Assembly (NCBI GenBank): GCA_016933095.1
Contig: JAFGBP010000018.1
Span: 1-19,304, forward strand
Length of the DNA stretch: 19,304 nucleotides
Reading direction: 5' to 3'
From: Candidatus Woesearchaeota archaeon
GTDB lineage: Archaea; Nanobdellota; Nanobdellia; Woesearchaeales; SM23-78
Part shown: positions 13,547-19,304 of the stretch, piece after piece
Layout: every line of letters begins with the position of its first letter
Numbering within the stretch: the first letter of the stretch is position 1
The notes under the pieces: generated by a model
What the model saw: the letters and a program-made list of their open reading frames with translations, nothing else
Told to the model about the DNA's origin: nothing
Databases searched by the model: none
Position numbers and translations under genes: made by a program

Positions 13547-14062
13547 TTATTCTGAGTCTGGCGCGTCCGATTCACCAGCAGCAGCCGCTTTCTTCTTGTG
13601 CGAAGCAGCCTTTTTCTTCTTAACTATGGTCTTTAGGACCGTCACTTCTCCACCTGCAGCCTTGACTCTCTCGATTGCGTTCTTGGATGCAAAGTCAACT
13701 GTGATGAAAAGCTTCTGTGAAGGCTTGCCTGAACCCAAAAGCTTGTTGTAGACTGTTTTGGTCAGGTCGACTGCAAAGCCGCCTTCCTTCTTGACCGCAA
13801 TCTCCTGTTCCAACAGCGAGGGAAGGTCGTGTTCGACATCTGTTATGTTGACCCCTACTATGAATTTTCGGTTCTTGGATGTAAATCCGTGCTTTCCGAT
13901 AGGTTCACCCGCGTACATGGGCTTCTTTTGGTCTGCTTTCTTTCCGCTTCCAGCGCGTCCTCTTCCTCCTCTGTGTCCTGCGCCTCTTCTCTTCTTCATG
14001 CTTCCGCATCCGTGAGTCTTGGTCGCTCGGTACTTGTGGACTTTCTTTCTTTTGAATTTCAT
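13547..14062 (-). CDS. rpl15: 50S ribosomal protein uL15
   Basis: The 171-residue product shows the uL15 N-terminal basic region KYRATKTHGCGSMKKRRGAG and the glycine-rich HRGGRGRAGSGKK, which thread into 23S rRNA. The globular C-terminal half includes FIVGVNITDVEHDLPSLL and a final beta strand set around KNAIERVKAAGGEVTVL. The last 25 residues are a Lys/Ala/acidic tail beyond the family core. The start is the ATG at 14062: AGGTGAT ends four bases before it, and the in-frame GTG at 14071 is part of that SD. It follows uL30 with its SD overlapping the uL30 stop, so translation is probably coupled. Confidence 0.95.
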   Translation of the reverse strand: MKFKRKKVHKYRATKTHGCGSMKKRRGAGHRGGRGRAGSGKKADQKKPMYAGEPIGKHGFTSKNRKFIVGVNITDVEHDLPSLLEQEIAVKKEGGFAVDLTKTVYNKLLGSGKPSQKLFITVDFASKNAIERVKAAGGEVTVLKTIVKKKKAASHKKKAAAAGESDAPDSE

Positions 14063-14071
14063 AAAAATCAC

Positions 14072-14563
14072 CTAAAGCATCTTCTGGATGAGGTCGTTCA
14101 TCTTCTCTCCTCTATATCCAAGAGCGCCTCCGAGGCTGAAAGGCTTCTTTATGCCCTTCCTCTCGAATCCTCCTCTTGGAGGGTGAAGCCTGAAGACCTT
14201 CTTCTGGAACCCAAAAGCATCCTTCTCTCCTCTCTTCTCGACAAGTAGCTTGTAGGTCTCCTCTGAGATCTCTCCATATGCTACATAGTCCTTGCACTTC
14301 ATGGCGGCGTACTTGTTGGTTTCGTTGTTCGGGACGACTACGCATGCAAGCTTCTGCCTCAGTGCAAAGTTGTTTATGGTCGCGATTATGTCCTTCTTCA
14401 CACTGACAACTCCCCTGACAAGGATTATTGCAATCTTGCCCGCGGCATCATCTTTCTGTTTGATTTTATCCTTGCGGCCTGCCTTGCCTGCCGCAGGAGC
14501 AGCCTCCTTCTTGGGAACCGCTTTCTTGAAGGCTTTCTTTTCCGGTTGGTTTTCAGTTGTCAT
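14072..14563 (-). CDS. rpl30: 50S ribosomal protein uL30, with N-terminal extension
   Basis: The product is 163 residues. The first 45 are a Lys/Ala-rich extension (EKKAFKKAVPKKEAAPAAGK). The uL30 core then starts at KIAIILVRGVVSVKKDIIAT, with LRQKLACVVVPNNETNKYAA, as in archaeal long uL30, and ends RLHPPRGGFERKGIKKPF. The start is taken as ATG 14563 because GGATGAT ends four bases before it, the spacing seen for other genes here; ATG 14572 lies inside that SD. A 20-codon ORF ends six bases before this ATG and may feed ribosomes into it. Several DPANN lineages are reported to lack uL30, so its presence may help place the organism. Confidence 0.93.
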   Translation of the reverse strand: MTTENQPEKKAFKKAVPKKEAAPAAGKAGRKDKIKQKDDAAGKIAIILVRGVVSVKKDIIATINNFALRQKLACVVVPNNETNKYAAMKCKDYVAYGEISEETYKLLVEKRGEKDAFGFQKKVFRLHPPRGGFERKGIKKPFSLGGALGYRGEKMNDLIQKML

Positions 14564-14568
14564 GATGA

Positions 14569-14631
14569 TCATCCATTAATCTTTTTCCTTTCATTATTCT
14601 GTTTTGCATTTTGCATTATCTGTTTAGCCAT
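14569..14631 (-). CDS. possible 20-aa leader ORF before uL30
   Basis: An ATG-started ORF of 20 codons (MAKQIMQNAKQNNERKKING) fills almost all of the 77-base gap between uS5 and uL30. Its TGA lies in the GGATGAT that serves as the uL30 ribosome site. Composition is polar with Gln, Asn and Lys. It has only a weak CGGA before its own ATG. It may couple uS5 and uL30 translation, or may be chance. Confidence 0.25.
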   Translation of the reverse strand: MAKQIMQNAKQNNERKKING

Positions 14632-14640
14632 TCCGAGCAA

Positions 14641-15534
14641 TCATTCTTTCTGCTCTTTCTTCTCGCCTTTGGCATTCTCTGCATCCTTAGCCGCGACCGC
14701 TGCTGCTGCCTTGGCGACAATCTCTGCAGCCTCAGCACCAGCAGGCTCTCTTGGCTGATCCGAAGCACCCTCGAGGATTGCCAAAGATGAAACATCGACA
14801 GGCCTCACTTTCATCTTGGAAAGCTTCTTCAATGCCTGTTCGCACGCATAGATGAAATTGACCCGGTTCTTAGTCTGCCCCCGCGTCTTGGCCCATATAT
14901 CTTTGATGCCCCCAAGCTCAACTATCTTGGCGATGTCCTTTTGGCATACTATGCCCTTTCCCTTAGGCGCGGGCATGAGCGTGATCTCTACTGAGCCGCA
15001 CTTACCAGTCACTGCAAATGGTATCGAGTGAGGAGTCTTGCAGTCACACTGCCAACTTCCGCATCCTCTCCTGATCTTGAATATGTTGATCTTTGCTCTT
15101 CGAACTGCCTTCTCCCTTGCAGGGACGGTCTCCTTTGCCTTTCCAAGCCCCACTCCTATGTGCCCGTTCCTGTCGCCGACAACGGCGATTGTGGAGAACT
15201 TTGGCTTGTTTCCTTCCATGGTCTTCTTCTGGGTCTGCCTGAAGACTCTCCTTGCTCCGCCTCCGAACTTTCCCTTTGACTGCCCGATAAGCAGCAAGTC
15301 CTGTTCAGTGTGCAGGAGCGAGTCGGTTATCTCCGGCTCCAGTATCCTAAGTGAGTTGTCGAGTATCTCATCTATGTCGGTGATTTCGCGGTCCTTCACT
15401 CTTCGCCCAAGCTCCGTAATAGGCTTCCATTGAGAGAAATCCTGTGCCTTCTTCTCTCTTACTTCTTGAGGCGACACTTCCTTATTTACCCTGTTGGACC
15501 TATTTGCCCTGTCTTCCTGTTTTCTCCTTGCCAT
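14641..15534 (-). CDS. rps5: 30S ribosomal protein uS5, with long C-terminal tail
   Basis: The 297-residue product has an N-terminal charged extension, then the archaeal uS5 core: WKPITELGRRVKDREITDID, the double-stranded RNA-binding-like fold with FSTIAVVGDRNGHIGVGLGK, then RGCGSWQCDCKTPHSIPFAV and GSVEITLMPAPKGKGIVCQ, and the closing IYACEQALKKLSKMKV. The core would end near residue 250; the remaining 45 residues are Ala/Glu/Lys-rich (AAEIVAKAAAAVAAKDAENA), helical or disordered, and unusual for the family. uS5 lines the mRNA entry channel. The ATG at 15534 is preferred, four bases after AAGGTTGAT; ATG 15537 and TTG 15543 overlap that signal. Confidence 0.94.
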   Translation of the reverse strand: MARRKQEDRANRSNRVNKEVSPQEVREKKAQDFSQWKPITELGRRVKDREITDIDEILDNSLRILEPEITDSLLHTEQDLLLIGQSKGKFGGGARRVFRQTQKKTMEGNKPKFSTIAVVGDRNGHIGVGLGKAKETVPAREKAVRRAKINIFKIRRGCGSWQCDCKTPHSIPFAVTGKCGSVEITLMPAPKGKGIVCQKDIAKIVELGGIKDIWAKTRGQTKNRVNFIYACEQALKKLSKMKVRPVDVSSLAILEGASDQPREPAGAEAAEIVAKAAAAVAAKDAENAKGEKKEQKE

Positions 15535-15619
15535 CATTATCAACCTTGTATATCAATCACGTCCATGCATTCAATCATCATACATTATCATCATATATTC
15601 ATCAGGTTCATTATTAATA

Positions 15620-16177
15620 TTATGCCAATATCTTCTTCTTAGTGACGGCCACATCATCTGTCATCTTCTCAGCATGAAGCTTCTGTTCCTTGTATTGAAG
15701 GAACTGCACCTTGTCCTCAGACTTTCCAAAGAAAGAGGAGATGTGCTCTCCGTTGATCCTTGACTCGCTCGGAAACGTGCTCTCATCGACTGGTATCGAG
15801 AGCCCGCCCTCGACAACTCCTTTGAGAGCTGCGTAAAGTCTTGATTTTGGAGTGTTTGTCTGGAAGCCGAAGTCAACGATGGCTTCCTTAACGTTCTTTG
15901 CCACGGCCTTCTTTGCCAGCAATATGCCCGCCAGGTAACACGCAGGGGTGTTGTTGAATGAGTATTTCCATCCATGCTTCGCAAGCTCTTTCGAAGCTAC
16001 GCCGCAAACGACTTTGTCACCGTCATGATCATATTCGACGATCTGAAGCAGGAGCTGCTTGTTGGTCTTCCGGATGACCAGCCTTGGCTTCTTGCTCTTA
16101 AGATAGATAAGCCTCTTCTTGTAGTTGGTCCTTCCTTCTCTCTTTCTCCTGTATGCGACGACTTGTTTGCTGCTCAT
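15620..16177 (-). CDS. rpl18: 50S ribosomal protein uL18
   Basis: The 185-residue product starts with the archaeal uL18 pattern YRRKREGRTNYKKRLIYLKS, followed by PRLVIRKTNKQLLLQIVEYD and the 5S-rRNA-binding core with GWKYSFNNTPACYLAGILLA, KNVKEAIVDFGFQ and RLYAALKGVVEGGLSIP. The last 20 residues are a charged tail (HAEKMTDDVAVTKKKILA). uL18 carries 5S rRNA into the central protuberance with uL5. GAGGAAG before the ATG is a good ribosome site. The spacer downstream (15544-15619) is rich in ATGATGA-like sequence. Confidence 0.95.
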   Translation of the reverse strand: MSSKQVVAYRRKREGRTNYKKRLIYLKSKKPRLVIRKTNKQLLLQIVEYDHDGDKVVCGVASKELAKHGWKYSFNNTPACYLAGILLAKKAVAKNVKEAIVDFGFQTNTPKSRLYAALKGVVEGGLSIPVDESTFPSESRINGEHISSFFGKSEDKVQFLQYKEQKLHAEKMTDDVAVTKKKILA

Positions 16178-16223
16178 TTTACTTCCTCATGATCTTGATT
16201 GTTTTTGATCGGTGCGGCTCCAT

Positions 16224-16754
16224 TCACTTTTTTGCAGGAACCTTCTTGGCCTTTGCAGGCTTGGCATCCTTAGGCGCACGGACTGGAACTGACGCCGGCT
16301 TCCTGTCCTTCACTACGAGGTTCCTCTCCTCCATGAAGATCTGGATGTGCTTCTTGCTCCTGAAGAATCCTCCGCCGACCTTTCCGTAGAGGTCCTTGTA
16401 AGTCTCCTTTGTCACGACCCCTCTCTCGAGGATGTTCTTCAGGAATGCCCTCTGGCTCCTGACCCTGTTGATCCACAGTCTCTTAGCAGGAGTCCTTGCG
16501 GTCTTCTTTCCTTTCCTGCTTCCGACTCCCCTCTTGAGGCCTCTCTTCTTCTGGTGCCTAATCTTGTTGGCTCTCGCTCTTGAGACGCCCTTCTCAGGCA
16601 GTATCATGATGGTACCCTCTCTTATGAGAGCCCTGATATCCTGCTTTGTGATCGCTTCCTTCACGTCTTCCAGGCTCGCAGGATCGAATATGACCCTTTT
16701 TGGCGAACATTTCATGACGTCTGATGCAAGTCTTTTTTGGAGTGTTAGCTTCAT
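16224..16754 (-). CDS. rpl19e: 50S ribosomal protein eL19
   Basis: The 176-residue product starts MKLTLQKRLASDVMKCSPKR and carries the eL19 marks: VIFDPASLEDVKEAITKQDI, KGVSRARANKIRHQKKRGLK, GVGSRKGKKTARTPAKRLW and RVRSQRAFLKNILERGVVTK. The core ends near residue 150; the last 25 residues form a Lys/Ala/Pro tail. GGGATGA before the ATG is the ribosome site. It is 16 bases downstream of the eL32 gene in the operon. Confidence 0.96.
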   Translation of the reverse strand: MKLTLQKRLASDVMKCSPKRVIFDPASLEDVKEAITKQDIRALIREGTIMILPEKGVSRARANKIRHQKKRGLKRGVGSRKGKKTARTPAKRLWINRVRSQRAFLKNILERGVVTKETYKDLYGKVGGGFFRSKKHIQIFMEERNLVVKDRKPASVPVRAPKDAKPAKAKKVPAKK

Positions 16755-16770
16755 TGTTCATCCCTTATGA

Positions 16771-17361
16771 TCAGTTATTGTGTATGAGGACCTTGTCTTT
16801 CTCTTTCTTCTCCTCTTCCTTCTTCTCCTTCTCGGACAGCTCCTCTTCTTTTTCTTTCTTAGGAGCCAATTTCTTCTCCTCTTTCTTCGCCTTCTCGTCA
16901 AGCCTCTTCTTCTCGTCGGCCTTCTGCTTATCGGCCTTCCTGGCCTTCAGCTTGGCGTCGATCTTCTCAAGCTCTTTCTTGGCGTCGATATTGAGTATCT
17001 TGATGCTCTTCTTGGCGGCGGCGTCGATTATCTCTTTCCTCTTCCTTCCGCCAACGCTTGACGCTATTATGATCCCTTCTTCCTTCGACACGGCTTCAAG
17101 CCCCGCCACGTTGAAGACTAGGACTGGCCAAAGTCCGCTCCTGTCAAGCCCTCGAACCGCGACTGGCGACCTGTAGCCAGGGTTAGGATTAGGAGTCCTG
17201 CCCTTGAACTTCTGCCGCTGCTTGTTGTCGCTGCCCCTCGCCTTTCTCCAGACCTTTCCGGATATCCTAGGCTTGGTACTTGCATCTCGCCTGCAGAAGG
17301 TTGGCTTCCTCTTCTTGGCGGCTTTTCTCGTTTCCAGTAGCTTTTTTGTCGTATCAACCAT
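16771..17361 (-). CDS. rpl32e: 50S ribosomal protein eL32, with charged C-terminal tail
   Basis: The 196-residue product has the eL32 core KKRKPTFCRRDASTKPRISG, VWRKARGSDNKQRQKFKGRT and PNPGYRSPVAVRGLDRSGLW, then VFNVAGLEAVSKEEGIIIAS and a region resembling the eL32 end, SVGGRKRKEIIDAAAKKSIK. From about residue 130 the chain is almost only Lys and Glu (DEKAKKEEKKLAPKKEKEEE), a predicted single helix or coiled coil of about 60 residues not found in the family core. AGTGATGATTA precedes the ATG. It lies between uL6 and eL19 as in other archaea. Confidence 0.95.
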   Translation of the reverse strand: MVDTTKKLLETRKAAKKRKPTFCRRDASTKPRISGKVWRKARGSDNKQRQKFKGRTPNPNPGYRSPVAVRGLDRSGLWPVLVFNVAGLEAVSKEEGIIIASSVGGRKRKEIIDAAAKKSIKILNIDAKKELEKIDAKLKARKADKQKADEKKRLDEKAKKEEKKLAPKKEKEEELSEKEKKEEEKKEKDKVLIHNN

Positions 17362-17390
17362 TAATCATCACTTCATCCAATAATATAGTT

Positions 17391-17939
17391 TTATCTCCCA
17401 ACCGGCTTTCCATCTTTCTCTGTCAGATATATGCCATCCTGGAAGATCCTCTTGTCGAACCGAGCCCTTTTAGTGCCGAGCTCTATCTTGGCAGCGGTCT
17501 GACCCACGAGCTCCTTCTCAACTCCATCAACCATGATTACCTGGCCGTCGACCTTGACAGTCACTCCTTGAGGGATCTCGAAAGTTCTCGGGATCTGTTC
17601 TCCGAAGTAGTTCTTGATCTCCAGCTGGCTTCCTTTCACGGCTGCAGTCATTGGGAAGTGGCTTGAGCACACCTTCAGCTTGTAGACATGGCCTTCTGTC
17701 ACGCCTTTGAACATGCTCTTTAGGTGAGCCTTGAATGTCATGATTATCTTCTTCTCCCTCTGGGTAGCGTTCTTTGAGGAGAATGCTATTTCAGACCCTT
17801 CGACCTTGGAATTGATCCCGGGCAAGGAGAGTTTCCTTGATACCTGGCCCTTAGGACCCTTCACAGTGAAGGTACCGTCTGCCAGGGAAACCTGGATCCC
17901 TTCTGGGATTGCGAATTTCTCGTTTATGTCCGCTTTCAT
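17391..17939 (-). CDS. rpl6: 50S ribosomal protein uL6
   Basis: The 182-residue product matches archaeal uL6: FAIPEGIQVSLADGTFTVKG and KGQVSRKLSLPGI in the first of two repeated folds, then a GVTEGHVYKLKVCSSHFPMT linker and the second fold with YFGEQIPRTFEIPQGVTVKV and VDGVEKELVGQTAAKIE, where bacteria and archaea share the D-x-x-x-V-G-Q type motif. It ends KDGKPVGR. uL6 lies next to the factor-binding site near the sarcin-ricin loop. GGAGAT precedes the ATG. Confidence 0.96.
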   Translation of the reverse strand: MKADINEKFAIPEGIQVSLADGTFTVKGPKGQVSRKLSLPGINSKVEGSEIAFSSKNATQREKKIIMTFKAHLKSMFKGVTEGHVYKLKVCSSHFPMTAAVKGSQLEIKNYFGEQIPRTFEIPQGVTVKVDGQVIMVDGVEKELVGQTAAKIELGTKRARFDKRIFQDGIYLTEKDGKPVGR

Positions 17940-17969
17940 AATTATCTCCTGTATCTTATTTTCTGAGTC

Positions 17970-18362
17970 TCAGTAGCAGTAGCTGATCAGCCTTCCCCCT
18001 ATGGCCTTCTTCTTCGCCTCATAATGGGTCATAAAGCCCTCAGGCGTGCTCACAATGAGCAGTCCGAAGTCCTTTGCCGGAAGGTATCGCTTCTCGAACT
18101 TCTCGAATCCATCGTTCTTCAGGCTGAACCTCGGCTTAATGACTCCTGCCTTGTTGATCTTTCCGAGCAGGAATATCTTGAGCAGGTTCCCCTTAGAGTC
18201 CTCGAGCTCCTCGAATCCTCCGATGTAGTGGTTGTCCTGCATTATCTTAAGCACTGTCTTGATTATCTTGGAGTTGCTCTTTGTGACTATTTCCTTCTTT
18301 CCAGCCTTCTCGTATGCGACGATCTGTGAAAGCACGTTTGCGAGTGGATCGTTTAGGGTCAT
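17970..18362 (-). CDS. rps8: 30S ribosomal protein uS8
   Basis: The 130-residue product has normal length for archaeal uS8. It starts MTLNDPLANVLSQIVAYEKA, has DNHYIGGFEELEDSKGN in the middle, and ends LLIVSTPEGFMTHYEAKKKA followed by IGGRLISYCY, the conserved uS8 C-terminus, which contacts 16S rRNA helix 21. GAGGAAG precedes the ATG. Confidence 0.96.
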   Translation of the reverse strand: MTLNDPLANVLSQIVAYEKAGKKEIVTKSNSKIIKTVLKIMQDNHYIGGFEELEDSKGNLLKIFLLGKINKAGVIKPRFSLKNDGFEKFEKRYLPAKDFGLLIVSTPEGFMTHYEAKKKAIGGRLISYCY

Positions 18363-18409
18363 CTTTTCTTCCTCTTATCTATTGCTATGTCTCATTATTC
18401 TAATTTATT

Positions 18410-18640
18410 CTAATTGAATTTCTTGAATCCTATCTTCTGCGCGACCTCTCTCAGGCATTGCCTGCAGTATCTAAGGCCGAACATGGCGTTCGGTGCCGAG
18501 GCGCTTCCGCATCTCCGGCACTTCTTGAGCTCCTTGCCAAATTTCCTCTTTCGAGGAACATTGTGCTTGTTGTACTTTGCGAGCTTTCCTGGCTTTCCGC
18601 CGATCTGCTTGAGCATCTTTGAGTAGTGTGTCGTGGTCAT
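18410..18640 (-). CDS. rps14: 30S ribosomal protein uS14, zinc-binding
   Basis: The 76-residue product ends with the archaeal uS14 zinc module: KKCRRCGSASAPNAMFGLRY, then CRQCLREVAQKIGFKKFN, with two CxxC pairs. The first 35 residues are a basic extension (KQIGGKPGKLAKYNKHNVPR), longer than the roughly 50-residue standard form. AGGTGAAT stands four bases before the ATG. The stop codon falls next to a 10-bp direct repeat (TTATTCTAAT-like) at 18396-18415. Confidence 0.93.
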   Translation of the reverse strand: MTTTHYSKMLKQIGGKPGKLAKYNKHNVPRKRKFGKELKKCRRCGSASAPNAMFGLRYCRQCLREVAQKIGFKKFN

Positions 18641-18665
18641 GATAATTCACCTGTTAAAGCGCGGA

Positions 18666-19193
18666 TTATTCCTGCTCCTCCTTGATCTTGACTCCGTAAT
18701 TGCTCTTCATGTAATCTATGGACTCCCTCTGCGAAATCCTGTGATTCTTCGGGATGACCCGTTTCATGATCTTCCTCTTCTTAATCCTGAATCCTGGCCT
18801 TGTGAGCGTGAGTGATGCCTGCAGCCCCATGATGCCTATCTTAGGGTCGTACTTAGCATCTGGTATGTCAATGTACTCCTTGATCCCGAAGGACACGTTT
18901 CCCTCATCATCAAAGTTGTCCTTTGAAAGCAGGCTTGCCTTTGCTGCAAGAAGCCTCTTCAGGAGTTTCTCCGCGTCATCCCTTCGTAGAGTGATCTTGC
19001 ATCCGATAGGAAGGCCAGGCCTCAAGCCCCAACTTGGAATTCTCTTCTGAGTGACCGTTTTGACCGGGTCTATGCCCGTGATCTGTTTTAGGAGGACTAC
19101 TCCCTTCTCAAGGACAGACTGTTCTTTGCCAGCCCCGATGTTCAGGGTAAGCTTGTCGATCCTTATTTGTTTCATTGCTTGTTCTTGCGTCAT
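18666..19193 (-). CDS. rpl5: 50S ribosomal protein uL5
   Basis: The 175-residue product matches archaeal uL5: IRIDKLTLNIGAGKEQSVLE, then TVTQKRIPSWGLRPGLPIGC and KITLRRDDAEKLLKRLLAAK in the 5S rRNA-binding core, the loop FGIKEYIDIPDAKYDPKIGI, and TRPGFRIKKRKIMKRVIPKN near the end. The ATG at 19193 is preferred because AGTGAT ends five bases before it; ATG 19196 and TTG 19199 overlap the signal. It is the first gene in transcription order that is complete in this window. Its leader is made of the 7-bp repeat that runs to the window end. Confidence 0.95.
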   Translation of the reverse strand: MTQEQAMKQIRIDKLTLNIGAGKEQSVLEKGVVLLKQITGIDPVKTVTQKRIPSWGLRPGLPIGCKITLRRDDAEKLLKRLLAAKASLLSKDNFDDEGNVSFGIKEYIDIPDAKYDPKIGIMGLQASLTLTRPGFRIKKRKIMKRVIPKNHRISQRESIDYMKSNYGVKIKEEQE

Positions 19194-19217
19194 CATCAAT
19201 CACTTAGTCAGTCAATA

Positions 19218-19304
<87 letters not shown>

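Noticed and set aside
19194..19199. Extended starts for uL5, and likewise for uS5 (15543), uL30 (14572) and uL15 (14071)
   Set aside because: The extra start codons lie inside or directly against the ribosome-binding sequence; the next ATG has the normal spacing.

Overview
The window is archaeal chromosomal DNA. The evidence is an spc-type ribosomal operon carrying eukaryote-like proteins (eL32, eL19, eL34, eL14) that continues into SecY and a DUF106/EMC3-like insertase, plus Pelota, archaeal-type PheS and PheT, a TrmB-family regulator, and TATA boxes sitting 25-30 nt in front of isolated genes. The small lineage-specific genes (Kazal-like secreted protein, M23 peptidase without a signal peptide), the enlarged DUF106 protein and the charged tails on many ribosomal proteins suggest a DPANN archaeon of the Woesearchaeota/Pacearchaeota type. 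That placement is inference; the domain-level call is firm.

Layout. Positions 1-1000 hold small, poorly conserved minus-strand genes: a possible 38-codon ORF, a Kazal-like secreted protein, and upstream of it a gene that reads well only if two frameshifts are allowed. Positions 1131-2195 are pelA, with a leaderless-type promoter. Then come a vapBC toxin-antitoxin pair and an M23 peptidase (minus), and a FmrO/Arm-family rRNA methyltransferase and a stand-alone receiver protein (plus). Positions 5039-5900 hold a TrmB-family regulator whose Shine-Dalgarno (SD) sequence lies inside a perfect 10-bp inverted repeat, with a competing hairpin. Positions 6057-9955 are a pheS-pheT-SLOG operon with a five-codon upstream ORF overlapping the pheS start.

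From 10049 to the end everything runs on the minus strand. In transcription order it is uL5, uS14, uS8, uL6, eL32, eL19, uL18, uS5, uL30, uL15, secY, emc3-like, a structured intergenic element, eL34, a broken or tiny ORF, and eL14. The adk and cmk genes often found in this archaeal cluster are not in their usual slots. The window ends in a 7-bp tandem repeat (12 copies) in front of uL5, which is probably where the contig broke.

Together the genes cover ribosome assembly, ribosome rescue (Pelota), rRNA modification, Phe-tRNA charging and membrane protein insertion. Two signal styles coexist: isolated genes have a TATA box about 25-30 nt before the ATG and no SD, while operon-internal genes use SD sequences of the GGTGAT/GAGG type about 4 nt before the start. 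The least explained items are the TrmB leader, the nested inverted-repeat element at 11068-11181, and the two frame-disrupted genes. No tRNA, rRNA, CRISPR array or insertion sequence was recognised.
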